A program made the translations under genes and the position numbers. From Tessaracoccus sp. MC1679 (GTDB lineage Bacteria; Actinomycetota; Actinomycetes; Propionibacteriales; Propionibacteriaceae), in contig NZ_JACJGB010000007.1 of the NCBI RefSeq assembly GCF_014164775.1, forward strand, positions 173,529-237,528: 64,000 nt of DNA, written 5' to 3'. Below the pieces are notes generated by a model that was not told the DNA's origin, searched no databases, and was given only the letters and a program-made list of their open reading frames with translations. Positions 52,109-60,480 of this stretch are shown here, piece by piece. The first letter of the stretch is position 1. Each line of letters begins with the position of its first letter.

Positions 52109-53251
52109 GTGGCCACGTCGCCCTCTCGTCCTCGACTCAAGCCGATCTACCCCGCGTACCGGCTGGACGACCGCGTCTTCCGGATCGGTGCGCAACTGGG
52201 CATCACCGCGGAGTTCGACGACCCCGAGCATCAGCTCTGGTCGCTTGTCGCCGCCCTCGACGGCCGCCCGCTGCCCGATGTCGTTCAGGCCGTGCAGCGG
52301 GAGTTCCCTGAGCTGACGGAGCAGGACGTCCTCGACGGGATCACTCTCCTCGACCAGGAAGGGTTCCTTGAGGAGAGCTTCCCCGGTGCCGAGTCGGGTG
52401 TTGGCGCCCGTTACCGAGCTAACGTCAACTACTTCAGCCGCTTCATCGGCATGGACGGCGATCGGTTCGCTCCGCAACGGCGGATCAGCGCATCGAACAT
52501 CCTCCTTCTCGGGCTCGGCGGGGGTGGCTCGAACATCCTGACCCTGCTGGCAGGCCTCGGCCCGGCGTCCGTCACGATCGTCGACCACGACGTTGTCGAG
52601 GAGGGCAATCTGGGCCGGCAGCTGCTGTACCGGGAGGCCGACGTGGGTCGGTCGAAGGCTCTCGCCGCAGCGGACGCGATCGCGCAGATGAACTCTGACA
52701 TCCGGATCGATGCCCGTCAGCAGCGCATCGACTCGGTCGAAGACGTCGCTGCGCTTTTGGCCGGCAAGGATCTCGTCATCTCTGCGATCGACGAGCCGCC
52801 GTTCGTGGCTCAGCGGATCGTGAACAAGGCGATCGTAGGGGCGGGCATCCCGTGCGTGTTCGCCGCGTCCCAGGTGAGCCGCGGGCGTGTCTTCACGGTC
52901 GTGCCGGGACAGACCGGATGCTTCGACTGCCTGAATGTCCACTACTCGCAGCGGGACCCGCAGTTCGTGTCGCAGTTCGCCGCGTTCAGCGAGCTGGGCT
53001 TCGACCCGCCGTCCATCGCATATGGGCCGTCCATCTTCATCCTCACGGCGACGATCGTCGACGAGGCGATCCGCGTCCTGACCGGCTACGCCCCACCGCG
53101 ATCCCTCGGGACCCAGTTCGAGGTCAACTTCGAGGACGGCTCCGCGTTCGCGCATCCGTCCTGGCCCCGCCTACCGGAGGACTGCCCGACATGCGGCACC
53201 GGCGACCCCTCCACCTGGGAAGTCTTCGGGCACTACCTCCAGCAGGTCTGA
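52109..53251 (+). CDS. ThiF/MccB-like adenylating enzyme with N-terminal RRE-like domain
   Basis: 380 residues from the GTG at 52109 (AAGGAG, 6-base spacing); longer in-frame starts would include unrelated sequence. Residues 11-95 look like a winged-helix RRE/PqqD-type peptide-binding domain (LWSLVAALDGRPLPDVVQAV, LDGITLLDQEGFL). An E1-like domain follows: ATP loop GLGGGGSN (135-142), VDHDVVEEGNLGRQ (Arg170), Lys183, SAIDEPP (Asp228). CFDC (271-274) and CPTC (359-362) form the structural zinc site. E1-like enzymes in MccB and PaaA adenylate or cross-link RiPP precursors; this one probably acts on the 21-residue peptide. Confidence 0.85.
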   Translation: MATSPSRPRLKPIYPAYRLDDRVFRIGAQLGITAEFDDPEHQLWSLVAALDGRPLPDVVQAVQREFPELTEQDVLDGITLLDQEGFLEESFPGAESGVGARYRANVNYFSRFIGMDGDRFAPQRRISASNILLLGLGGGGSNILTLLAGLGPASVTIVDHDVVEEGNLGRQLLYREADVGRSKALAAADAIAQMNSDIRIDARQQRIDSVEDVAALLAGKDLVISAIDEPPFVAQRIVNKAIVGAGIPCVFAASQVSRGRVFTVVPGQTGCFDCLNVHYSQRDPQFVSQFAAFSELGFDPPSIAYGPSIFILTATIVDEAIRVLTGYAPPRSLGTQFEVNFEDGSAFAHPSWPRLPEDCPTCGTGDPSTWEVFGHYLQQV

Positions 53252-53253
53252 TC

Positions 53254-54177
53254 GTGGCCGGAACGCCAGAGGTCACCGTGCAGCTGAAGCCCGTGCAGAT
53301 CCGTGAGCTTCGCGATGGCATGTGGGTGGCGGTCGCCGAGGACTCGGAGCCTCTCGTGGTCACCGAGGCGGTGGCGAAGGCGTTGCGCGATCCGGGCGGC
53401 ATCGAGGTCGATTCCACCCTCGGTCCACTGGCCGAAACGCTCTCGGATGCCGGTTTCACAGACGGCTCCGCCGACGTGTCGCTGCGACCTCCGAGCGCAC
53501 CGGTCAGTGCCGGTTGGAGAGCGGCGCGAGCATCGCTGTGGGCGCTCGGCGCGGCCCTTTCCACCACCTCGGCCGCGCTTCTGCTGCAGGGTGGCGTGCC
53601 GACCGGCGCGGATGCGATCTCGGCCGGCCCGCATCCGCTGCTCGCCGCGACTGTCGCGGTAGGTGTCGCGATCGTCACGGCGGTGCCTCATGAGCTTGCG
53701 CATGTGGTGTTCGGCCGGGCGTTCGGGCGCCGGCGCGGCTCCGTCCGGGTGAGGGTGCGCCGGGCATCTGCGACGACGAATCTGACGCACGTGTGGGCCT
53801 GGCCGGCGTCTCCACGGCTGGCGGCGGTGTCCGCGGGGATCGTCGTCGACCTCGCGTTCCTGACCGTAGCGCTCGTATTGCGCGGCACGACCGGAGCGTG
53901 GGTGGCGACCGTCGCGGTGACCGTCATGGTCATGCGGATCGTGTGGCAGCTGCGGTTCCACCGGAACTGCGACGGGCGACACATCGCGAAGATGCTCATC
54001 GACAACCCCACGATCAATACCGATACCAGGCGGGCACTCACCGCGAGGCTGTGGACGCCCGCGCCGCGTTCGGCTTGGTTGTGGTCGGCGGTCGTCGCTG
54101 TCGGCGTGCTCGCCGAGCTCGCGCTGTTCGCGGTGTGGTTCGCCCCTGCGGTACTACGTCTGCTGGGCGTACTCTGA
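53254..54177 (+). CDS. M50 (site-2-protease-like) membrane metalloprotease
   Basis: 307 residues starting at GTG two bases after the ThiF stop. Residues 8-75 again look PqqD/RRE-like (VQLKPVQIRELRDGMWVAV, ETLSDAGF). Helices follow from about residue 92. HELAH (His146, Glu147, His150) is the zinc site within a helix, and RNCDG (Asn238, Asp240) matches the second S2P motif. About five or six helices are visible. It likely cleaves the leader or another membrane-associated substrate of the cluster; this is inferred. Confidence 0.82.
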   Translation: MAGTPEVTVQLKPVQIRELRDGMWVAVAEDSEPLVVTEAVAKALRDPGGIEVDSTLGPLAETLSDAGFTDGSADVSLRPPSAPVSAGWRAARASLWALGAALSTTSAALLLQGGVPTGADAISAGPHPLLAATVAVGVAIVTAVPHELAHVVFGRAFGRRRGSVRVRVRRASATTNLTHVWAWPASPRLAAVSAGIVVDLAFLTVALVLRGTTGAWVATVAVTVMVMRIVWQLRFHRNCDGRHIAKMLIDNPTINTDTRRALTARLWTPAPRSAWLWSAVVAVGVLAELALFAVWFAPAVLRLLGVL

Positions 54178-54804
54178 CTGGTCGCTGGCGTCGTAGAGCG
54201 TCTGCGCCAGTGACAGCACAGCCGTCTTGTAGAGCTCTGGCTTGACGTTCTCAGGGTCAAACAATCCCAACGCGGACAGTCCCAGGTCGAGGGCCGTCAG
54301 GATGCGGAACTGGTCGCCGGGGGGGATGCGCGCGAACCTGCTGTCGGTCGGGATCGGGGACGCGCCAGCCGGGATGTCATCGGCCGGGGAGATGAACTCG
54401 AGGAACTTGGCTGTGAGGTGCTCGTCCCGCAGCGCGTAGGGGATGAAGTCGAACAGCAGCCGCGCGTAGCTGGAGCGGTCGCCGCTCTTGGCGGTGAGTA
54501 CCCAGATGTCGCACCAGGCTTCGAGCCGCTCATAGTCGTTGCTGGCGCGATCGAGGATCGCGTGGAAGTCCTGCGCTTCCTGCGAGAGCGTCTGCCGATA
54601 CCGGATCACCTCCAGGATCAACTCGCCCTTGTTGCGGAAGTTCGAGTAGACCGCGCCCTTGGTCAGCCCGGCCTCCAGCGCCACGTCATCAAGGGACGCG
54701 CCAGCGACGCCGCGAGTGGCGAAGATGCGCTCGGCCGCCTCAAGCAGCAGCACCCTGTTGTGCTGCTGCTGCTGATCGCGGTTCATCCGTGCCATGAACT
54801 CCAT
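54154..54804 (-). CDS. TetR-family transcriptional regulator
   Basis: 216 residues. Helix-turn-helix RIFATRGVAGASLDDVALEAGLTKGAVYSNFRNKGELI (about residues 29-66) and a helical ligand domain. Start may be the ATG at 54804 or the internal ATG at 54795 (MARMNRDQQQQ). The 3' end overlaps the M50 gene's 3' end by 24 bases. It is divergent from the ABC operon, with the palindromic operator between them, and probably represses both operons until a product or other ligand binds. Confidence 0.9.
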   Translation of the reverse strand: MEFMARMNRDQQQQHNRVLLLEAAERIFATRGVAGASLDDVALEAGLTKGAVYSNFRNKGELILEVIRYRQTLSQEAQDFHAILDRASNDYERLEAWCDIWVLTAKSGDRSSYARLLFDFIPYALRDEHLTAKFLEFISPADDIPAGASPIPTDSRFARIPPGDQFRILTALDLGLSALGLFDPENVKPELYKTAVLSLAQTLYDASDQSEYAQQT

Positions 54805-54847
54805 TGTAAAGCAGGCCGATCAGGCGCCCCTGAGCCTCGCCGACCCA

Positions 54848-54882
54848 TTGACCCCGATTTCAGATACTGCTAGTATCTGAGT
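54848..54882 (+). promoter_or_regulatory. Leaderless promoter and operator of the ABC operon
   Basis: TTGACC (54848-54853), 17-nt spacer, TAGTAT (54871-54876); predicted TSS at about the A of the ATG at 54883, giving leaderless mRNA. CAGATACTGCTAGTATCTG (54861-54879) is a perfect palindrome with 8-bp arms and a 3-nt centre overlapping the -10. It is the likely TetR operator. Confidence 0.8.
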
Positions 54883-55821
54883 ATGACGAGTGCAACGCCA
54901 CGCGCCGACGCGCTCTCGCTGGATCAGGTCACTAAGACCTACAAGCGAGGGGGTGTTGCGGCGAACCAAGCCATCAGCCTGACGTTCCGGCCGGGTGAGT
55001 TGGTCGCGCTCATCGGGCACAACGGGGCGGGCAAGACCACGCTCCTCAACCAGATCATCGGGACGGTGAAACCCACCTCCGGCGACATCCGCTACGGCGC
55101 GTCATCCCTCGTTGCCGCGCCGGACCTTGCTCGTCGGGTCGCGGCGATGATGCCGCAGATGTACGCGCCGCTGACGGGTGTGACGCCGTTGCAGGCGATC
55201 ACGTCGATCGCCCGGCTAAGGGGCCTGCCCGCGGCGGATGCGAAGCGGGCCGCGCTCGACCTGATCGACTCGCTCGACATCGGCGAGTGGAAGGACACCG
55301 GCGGTGAGAAGCTCTCCGGTGGCCTGCGCCGGCTGACGTCCTACGCGATGGCCGTGGTCGCGCCCCCGCCGGTGCTGCTGGTCGACGAGCCCACCAACGA
55401 CGTCGATCCGGTCCGCCGTCCGCTCATCTGGCGGCATCTGCGCCGTCTCGCCGACGCCGGCCACACGGTCGTGGTCGTCACGCACAACCTCCTCGAGGTT
55501 CAGCGTGCCGCCGACCGGTATGTGCTGCTGCAGAAGGGTGCCGTTCTCGTCGACAGCACGCCGAGGCAACTGGCCCGGCAGGCTCGAACCGCCACGCTCA
55601 CCGTGTCCGTACGTCCAGGCACGGAGATCCCTTCGACCCCACCCGCCACAGCGCACTCCGTCGACGAAGACGGGCAGCTCACGCTCGACCTGGAACCCGC
55701 GCAGATTCCGGCCGCGATCGAGTGGGTACTCCAGCTGGTCGCCACAGGTGCAGCGGACAGCTACGCGCTCGCCCCGGCATCACTCGAGACCCTCTACGAA
55801 GGGATCACCAATGGCCGTTGA
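54883..55821 (+). CDS. ABC transporter ATP-binding protein 1
   Basis: 312 residues. Walker A GHNGAGKTTLL, Q-loop region MMPQMYAPLTG, signature KLSGGLRRL, Walker B VLLVDEPTNDVDP, switch His VVTHNLLE. A C-terminal domain of about 90 residues follows. First gene of the four-gene transporter operon, read directly from a leaderless promoter. Likely exports the cluster product or gives immunity. Overlaps permease 1 by 11 bases. Confidence 0.9.
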   Translation: MTSATPRADALSLDQVTKTYKRGGVAANQAISLTFRPGELVALIGHNGAGKTTLLNQIIGTVKPTSGDIRYGASSLVAAPDLARRVAAMMPQMYAPLTGVTPLQAITSIARLRGLPAADAKRAALDLIDSLDIGEWKDTGGEKLSGGLRRLTSYAMAVVAPPPVLLVDEPTNDVDPVRRPLIWRHLRRLADAGHTVVVVTHNLLEVQRAADRYVLLQKGAVLVDSTPRQLARQARTATLTVSVRPGTEIPSTPPATAHSVDEDGQLTLDLEPAQIPAAIEWVLQLVATGAADSYALAPASLETLYEGITNGR

Positions 55822-56590
55822 CGCTCTCACGACACCGACGCTCGCCGTGCCTCGCAAACGCGCCTGGCTGGTCAGCTGGTGGGGCCTTGTCCGGTGGAGC
55901 CTGACGCGCCACAAGTACCTGCTGCCGGCCTTCACCGCCGTGCAGGCACTGTTCGCCGTCGCGATCGTCTACGGCCTCGCGCTGATGATCCCCGACGTCG
56001 ACCAGGAAGCTGCCCGTTACCTCTCTTCCGGCGCGTGGACGCTCGGGATCATCGCCGTCGGCTGCGTGCTCGCCCCGCAGATCATGAGCACCTCGAAGCA
56101 GGAAGGGCTCCTGGACTACCAGAAGACCCTCCCGGTGCCGCGCTCGGCGATCCTCCTCGCCGACGCCGTCGTCTGGAGCCTTGCAGCGCTGCCCGGGATC
56201 GCCATCGGCATGCTCGCCGCGTTCCTGCGCTTCGGCCTCGACATCCACATCGACCTGTTCACCATCGCCGCGATCCTCGGAGCACAGTTCACCGCGGTCA
56301 GCATCGGATATGCCATCGCGCTCTGGCTGCCCACCGGTGCAACCTCCCTCGCGACCCAGGTCATCATGATCGGCGGTCTGCTGTTCTCACCGATCACGTT
56401 CCCCGCCGAACGCCTCCCCGAATGGGCCGTCACCCTCCACCAGTTCCTCCCGTTCACACCCCTCGGCGACATCATCCGCGAAGCCACCTTCCACGCCGGC
56501 GAAAGCCAAGTTCTGAACATCATCGTCGTCGCCGCATGGGCAGGGGCGGCATATCTCGCCGCGTATCTCGCGCTGCGCAAGAGGCGGTAG
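55811..56590 (+). CDS. ABC-2-type permease 1
   Basis: 259 residues from the ATG at 55811, overlapping the ATPase end. Hydrophobic segments begin near residues 38, 68, 115, 150, 175 and 230; conserved QEGLLDYQKTLPVPR and LLFSPITFPAERLPEW loops match ABC-2 exporters. Pairs with ATPase 1. Confidence 0.88.
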   Translation: MAVDALTTPTLAVPRKRAWLVSWWGLVRWSLTRHKYLLPAFTAVQALFAVAIVYGLALMIPDVDQEAARYLSSGAWTLGIIAVGCVLAPQIMSTSKQEGLLDYQKTLPVPRSAILLADAVVWSLAALPGIAIGMLAAFLRFGLDIHIDLFTIAAILGAQFTAVSIGYAIALWLPTGATSLATQVIMIGGLLFSPITFPAERLPEWAVTLHQFLPFTPLGDIIREATFHAGESQVLNIIVVAAWAGAAYLAAYLALRKRR

Positions 56591-56592
56591 CG

Positions 56593-57327
56593 ATGACGAC
56601 AACCCAACCGACCCTCCAGATCAGCCAACTCACCAAGACCATCGCCGGCCGGGAGATCCTCACGTCCTGCGACCTCGCGGTCACACCGGGCGAGATCTGC
56701 GCGATCATCGGACCCAACGGCGCGGGGAAGACGACTCTGTTCAAGACCATCGCCGGCCTGACGTTCCCCACCTCGGGAACCATCACGATCCTCGGGCACA
56801 CGCTCTCGGACACCACCCGCGACGGCCTCCTGTCACGCATCGGCGCGACCATCGAAGCGCCCGAGTTCCACCCCGCCGCCACCGCGCGCACCGTCCTCGA
56901 CCTGCACTTCGACCTTCTCGGGATCACCCCACCCGCACCCGTGGACGAGCTTCTCGAGCGGGTCGGCCTCACCGCCGCCGCCGATACGCCCGTCGCCTCG
57001 TTCTCCCTCGGCATGAAACAACGCCTCGCCCTGGCGCGCGCCATCGGGCACCGCCCCGAGCTTGTCGTGCTCGACGAACCAGCCAACGGCCTGGACCCGA
57101 CCGGCATCGCCGACCTCCGCGAACTGCTCGCGTCCCTCGCGGAACACGGCACCGCCATCGTGATCGCCAGTCACATCCTCACCGAACTCGAACGCACCGC
57201 CCACACCGTCGCCGTCCTCACCGACGGACGACTCGGCCCAAAGAAAGACATCCGAACCGTCCTCGACAGCACCGACGGCGGACTCGAAGCCTTCTACCGA
57301 GACAGTGTCGCAGGAGGCTTCCGATGA
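56593..57327 (+). CDS. ABC transporter ATP-binding protein 2 (BcrA/immunity type)
   Basis: 244 residues. Walker A GPNGAGKTTLF, signature FSLGMKQRLALARA, Walker B VVLDEPANGLDP, switch His IASHILTE. Similar to ATPases of bacitracin and lantibiotic self-protection systems. Starts two bases after permease 1 and overlaps permease 2 (ATGA). Confidence 0.9.
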   Translation: MTTTQPTLQISQLTKTIAGREILTSCDLAVTPGEICAIIGPNGAGKTTLFKTIAGLTFPTSGTITILGHTLSDTTRDGLLSRIGATIEAPEFHPAATARTVLDLHFDLLGITPPAPVDELLERVGLTAAADTPVASFSLGMKQRLALARAIGHRPELVVLDEPANGLDPTGIADLRELLASLAEHGTAIVIASHILTELERTAHTVAVLTDGRLGPKKDIRTVLDSTDGGLEAFYRDSVAGGFR

Positions 57328-58031
57328 CCCGGCTCCTCCGGCTTGAACTCAACCGATACCGCCACACCTCGCTGTTTGTCTCGCTGACAGCCGCAGGCTC
57401 GCTCCTCGCGGCACTCTACTTCTTCGCCGTCGTCGGACGACTCGACGATAGCCCCGACAGCGCCATGCTCCGCAGCTACGAAGCCGTCATCCCACTCGCA
57501 CTCACCGTCGCACTCTGCGTGCTCGTCGTCTACGGCTCCGTCATCTACGCCCGCCGCATCGTCGCCGACTACATCGGGAACCGCCGGATCGCCCTCTACA
57601 GCTATCCCGGCGGACGCGGCCCGCTCTTCCAGGCCAAGAACACCGCCTACGCCCTCGTCATCGCAGCGGCGAGCCTCGTCGGATACGGCGCCGCCGTCAG
57701 CGTATTCCTCCTCACCGAGTCCTTCACGCCCATCGTCAGCGACGTCCACGACGGCGCGCTCTGGCTGACCGCACTGCTCTCGACGAGCTGCGTTGTACTT
57801 CTCACTGTCAGCATCACCGCCATCGCAGGCGCGATCGGCATCTGGCGACGCTCCACGATCGCCACCATCGTCGCCGCGATCATCCTCATCGCACTCCTCG
57901 GCAACGCCGTCGCCGTCTCCCTCAACGGCACCCCCTGGCTCACCTGGCTCGCAACCGCCGCCAGCATCGCAATCGCCGTCGTCATGCTCGGCATCCAGAC
58001 ACGCAGAATCCGCGTCGACGAAGTCCTCTGA
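57324..58031 (+). CDS. ABC-type permease 2
   Basis: 235 residues with six helices (starting near 18, 52, 107, 145, 178, 205). RIVADYIGNRRIALYSYPGGRG is a cytoplasmic loop. It is the last gene of the operon and the partner of ATPase 2. Two distinct ABC pairs in one operon could separate export from immunity. Confidence 0.85.
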   Translation: MTRLLRLELNRYRHTSLFVSLTAAGSLLAALYFFAVVGRLDDSPDSAMLRSYEAVIPLALTVALCVLVVYGSVIYARRIVADYIGNRRIALYSYPGGRGPLFQAKNTAYALVIAAASLVGYGAAVSVFLLTESFTPIVSDVHDGALWLTALLSTSCVVLLTVSITAIAGAIGIWRRSTIATIVAAIILIALLGNAVAVSLNGTPWLTWLATAASIAIAVVMLGIQTRRIRVDEVL

Positions 58032-58067
58032 GCCTCTGGACCGATCTGCTGAGGTTTGTCAACGTCG

Positions 58068-58346
58068 TCAACTGTCGCCGCTATACCCGAGCCGGAGGTG
58101 CTGCTCAGCGACCATCGGGTCGGCGTGGAAGCGCCGCAGCAGGTCGACCCGCTCGTCGAACTCGATGCTGCTCTCAAGGTTGATGGTCTCCCCGGTAGTG
58201 CGAAGCACGCCGTACGCGAAGTAGAACGTGGCCGATGCGCTGCCGATCTTGCGTGCCTCGATCCAGCCGATGACCGTCGAGCCCAGGCGTACCTCCCATC
58301 GGGGAGGCTCGCTCTTGCGCTTGGTGGCCGGCGTAGTCGACGATAT
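58068..58346 (-). pseudogene. Conjugative-element protein, start codon not found
   Basis: About 90 residues: SSTTPATKRKSEPPRWEVRLG, STVIGWIEARKIGSASATFYFAYGVLRTTGETINLE, ending LRLGYSGDS. The frame has ATA where a start ATG would be expected (ATATCGTCGACT), and upstream sequence is a hairpin. It may be a gene that lost its start or a 5'-truncated remnant. Family not recognised. Confidence 0.5.
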
Positions 58347-58353
58347 GAAATGA

Positions 58354-58407
58354 GGAGCCGCGCCCCGGCAGAGAACTCGTGGTTCTCGATGCCGGGACGG
58401 GCTCCTT
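58354..58407. terminator. Long hairpin terminator
   Basis: AGGAGCC..GCCCCGGCAGAGAAC pairs with GTTCTCGATGCCGGGACGGGCTCCT, followed by TTTGTTTGTTGTTG on the plus strand. It lies between minus-strand genes, and could also stop read-through from the transporter operon. Confidence 0.65.
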
Positions 58408-58425
58408 TGTTTGTTGTTGTCGCGC

Positions 58426-58908
58426 CTACGCGGGCGGGGCGATGCGAGCGATGCGGTTGTCGCCGTTGCGCTCTTGGCGCCTGACCGCCCAGAAGGCGGC
58501 GTCGGCGTACGTCTCGTGCTCGTCCGGGTGGCGTTCCCAAGGGCTGCCCGCGGTGAGCCGGAGCTCGACGTGATGCGGGCCAGGCCGTTGTAGCGCGTCC
58601 AGCAGCTCCTCCGGTACGTCTCCGACCGCGAGGGTGGAGCCGACATCGCCGACCAGCAGCACGTCGCCGTGCAGCGCCGGGAGGTGCCGTGCGCCGGGAT
58701 CCCACTACCAGCGCAGCGATGAGGCACGGAGGTTCAGCGGCAGGCCGTTGTAGCGGTCGTGCGCGTCGAGCCACATCGTCACCTGCTGCGAGGCGATGTC
58801 CACCGGGATGACCATGTCGGCCAGCCGCTGGATGTCCCTGAACCCGGCGATCTGCCGAACCTCGAGGGGCTGGTCGATGATGCACGGGATGAGCAGCGCG
58901 GTCGTCAC
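58426..58908 (-). pseudogene. DUF3846-like gene with internal amber stop
   Basis: Starts at GTG (58908), reads TTALLIPCIIDQPLEVRQIAG to LNLRASSLRW, then TAG (58705-58707), and continues in the same frame: WDPGARHLPALHGDVLLVGDVGSTLAVGD to ARIAPPA. The layout parallels the neighbouring DUF3846 protein, where the same place has an LWWLWVP segment. One base change (from TGG, TAC or TAT) explains the stop. The GTG overlaps the upstream stop (GTGA). Confidence 0.75.
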
Positions 58909-59435
58909 GATGCGTCCCCTTCGATCTCGCTCGAGGTACCGGCCTGCTTGGCAAGGCGAACGATGCGCACGTGCTCGACAGGCTGCCACTCGTCGATCAG
59001 CGAGATCGCCTGCGCAACCGCCTGGTGGTAGCTCGGGAAGTGCGCCGGGACGGGGTGCCACCGGCTGCCCCCGGGGACGCGGAGTTCGATCCCGTGCCCG
59101 TGAGGATGCAGCAAGCTGGCAGCCAGATCCTCGGGAACATCGCTCGTCTCGCCTCGGCGGTCGGAAGCGCCGACCAGGATGGCGTCGCCGAGGAGAACGC
59201 TCCGTGCCCGACGTGCTGCCGGTACCCACAGCCACCACAGCAGAGTCGCTCTCGCGTTGACAGGCAGCAGGCGCAGCCACCCCTCCTCGTTGATGAAGAG
59301 GGTCGCTTCGGCCTCCGGCAGGTCGACAGCCTCGATGTTCCTGCCGACGGTGGCCCGGTAGTCGTCCAGCGCGTGGACGTCCCGACGTTCCGGGGGGTGT
59401 TCCTGGTCGGCGGGGATGAAGACGCCTTGCGGCAT
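58905..59435 (-). CDS. DUF3846 domain protein of a conjugative element
   Basis: 176 residues, starting MPQGVFIPADQEHPPERRDV, with DYRATVGRNIEAVDLPEAEATLFINEEGWLRLLPVN and LLGDAILVGASDRRG. The DUF3846 family is common in actinobacterial integrative elements. A strong RBS (AAGGAGGTG) precedes the ATG. Function unknown. Confidence 0.82.
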   Translation of the reverse strand: MPQGVFIPADQEHPPERRDVHALDDYRATVGRNIEAVDLPEAEATLFINEEGWLRLLPVNARATLLWWLWVPAARRARSVLLGDAILVGASDRRGETSDVPEDLAASLLHPHGHGIELRVPGGSRWHPVPAHFPSYHQAVAQAISLIDEWQPVEHVRIVRLAKQAGTSSEIEGDAS

Positions 59436-59583
59436 GGTGCACCTCCTTGATGCGAGCGGCCGGCGATCCGGGATGGATCGCCAGTGAGACCGCTGAGCAG
59501 CAACGAGGCGTGTGAGTTGGGGGAGCGCCCCGGAGGAGACCTCGATCAGTCTCGACTCCGGGGCACTCCCCGCAGGTGGTGAC

Positions 59584-60180
59584 TCAGCTCGCCCTCGCCT
59601 CGTCCGCAGTGCGGGACGTGCGAGACGCGGCCTTGCCGCGCCGGATGCGTGCCTGCTTCACAGGCGGCTCCGACTCGTCCGCCGTCTCCGCCGGCTCCTC
59701 CGCAGGCGTTTCGGCCTGCTCGGGTTCGCCGGGCTCCGTCTGGTCGTTCTGCTCGCTGTCGTCGGGCAGATCGGCCTGGTCCGGGTCGAGGTCGGTGTCC
59801 TCATCGGACTCCGCCTCCTCCACGCTCTCCGACGCGTCGGCGGCATCGGTGCCGAGAACAGCAGCGATGGCCTGACGACGGTGCTCGGCATCGCGCTCGG
59901 CCGAGCGGCGCCGCTGCTCGACCTCCTGATCGATCTCGGCGCGGACGCGATCGGCGCGCTCCTTGAGCGACGGATCGGTCTTGGCGCGTTCGACCCAGTG
60001 CTCCAGCGCCAACCGGGTCTCCTCGGTGACGCTGCGGTCGTTCAGCTGGGCGAGCACGTCCAGCTGGGCGCGGATGCTCTCACGCATCCGCACGGACAGC
60101 GGTCGGATCTCGTCGTACGACGAGGCACCGGAGTTCGGGGCGTAGCCGCCCGCCTCCCCGGTGAGGGACATCTGGCTCAT
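59584..60180 (-). CDS. Element protein with RHH-like N-terminus and acidic C-terminus
   Basis: 198 residues from the ATG at 60180 (AAGGAGGTGG upstream). EIRPLSVRMRESIRAQLDVLAQLNDRSVTEETRLALEHWVERAK resembles a ribbon-helix-helix DNA-binding unit. Then a coiled coil (VEQRRRSAERDAEHRRQ), a strongly acidic stretch (about 115-165) and a basic end. Might act in partition or regulation. The gap 60181-60480 holds no clear gene; a plus-strand fragment starting GDDLEHMDDDERATAEVN at about 60363 is possible but short. Confidence 0.7.
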   Translation of the reverse strand: MSQMSLTGEAGGYAPNSGASSYDEIRPLSVRMRESIRAQLDVLAQLNDRSVTEETRLALEHWVERAKTDPSLKERADRVRAEIDQEVEQRRRSAERDAEHRRQAIAAVLGTDAADASESVEEAESDEDTDLDPDQADLPDDSEQNDQTEPGEPEQAETPAEEPAETADESEPPVKQARIRRGKAASRTSRTADEARAS

Positions 60181-60480
60181 GGCGAGCCACCTCCTTGATG
60201 GGAGCGGCCGAGAACCCCTTTCGGGTTCTCTCGTAAGCCGCAGGCCACCAACGAGGCAGGGCGTCCCGGGACGGCAGAGCACCGGGACTGGAGCCTGTTA
60301 TACGCGATCGGTTCGCGCCGTCAACCGTCACACCGAAACGTTGTGAAAAGCACGACAACACCGTGCCGCGGGGTGATGACCTCGAACACATGGACGATGA
60401 CGAGCGCGCCACAGCGGAAGTCAACCGGCTCTGGGGCCAGCGGCGGGAAACGAGCATGGAGCCCCAGGGCAAGGTGTCGA

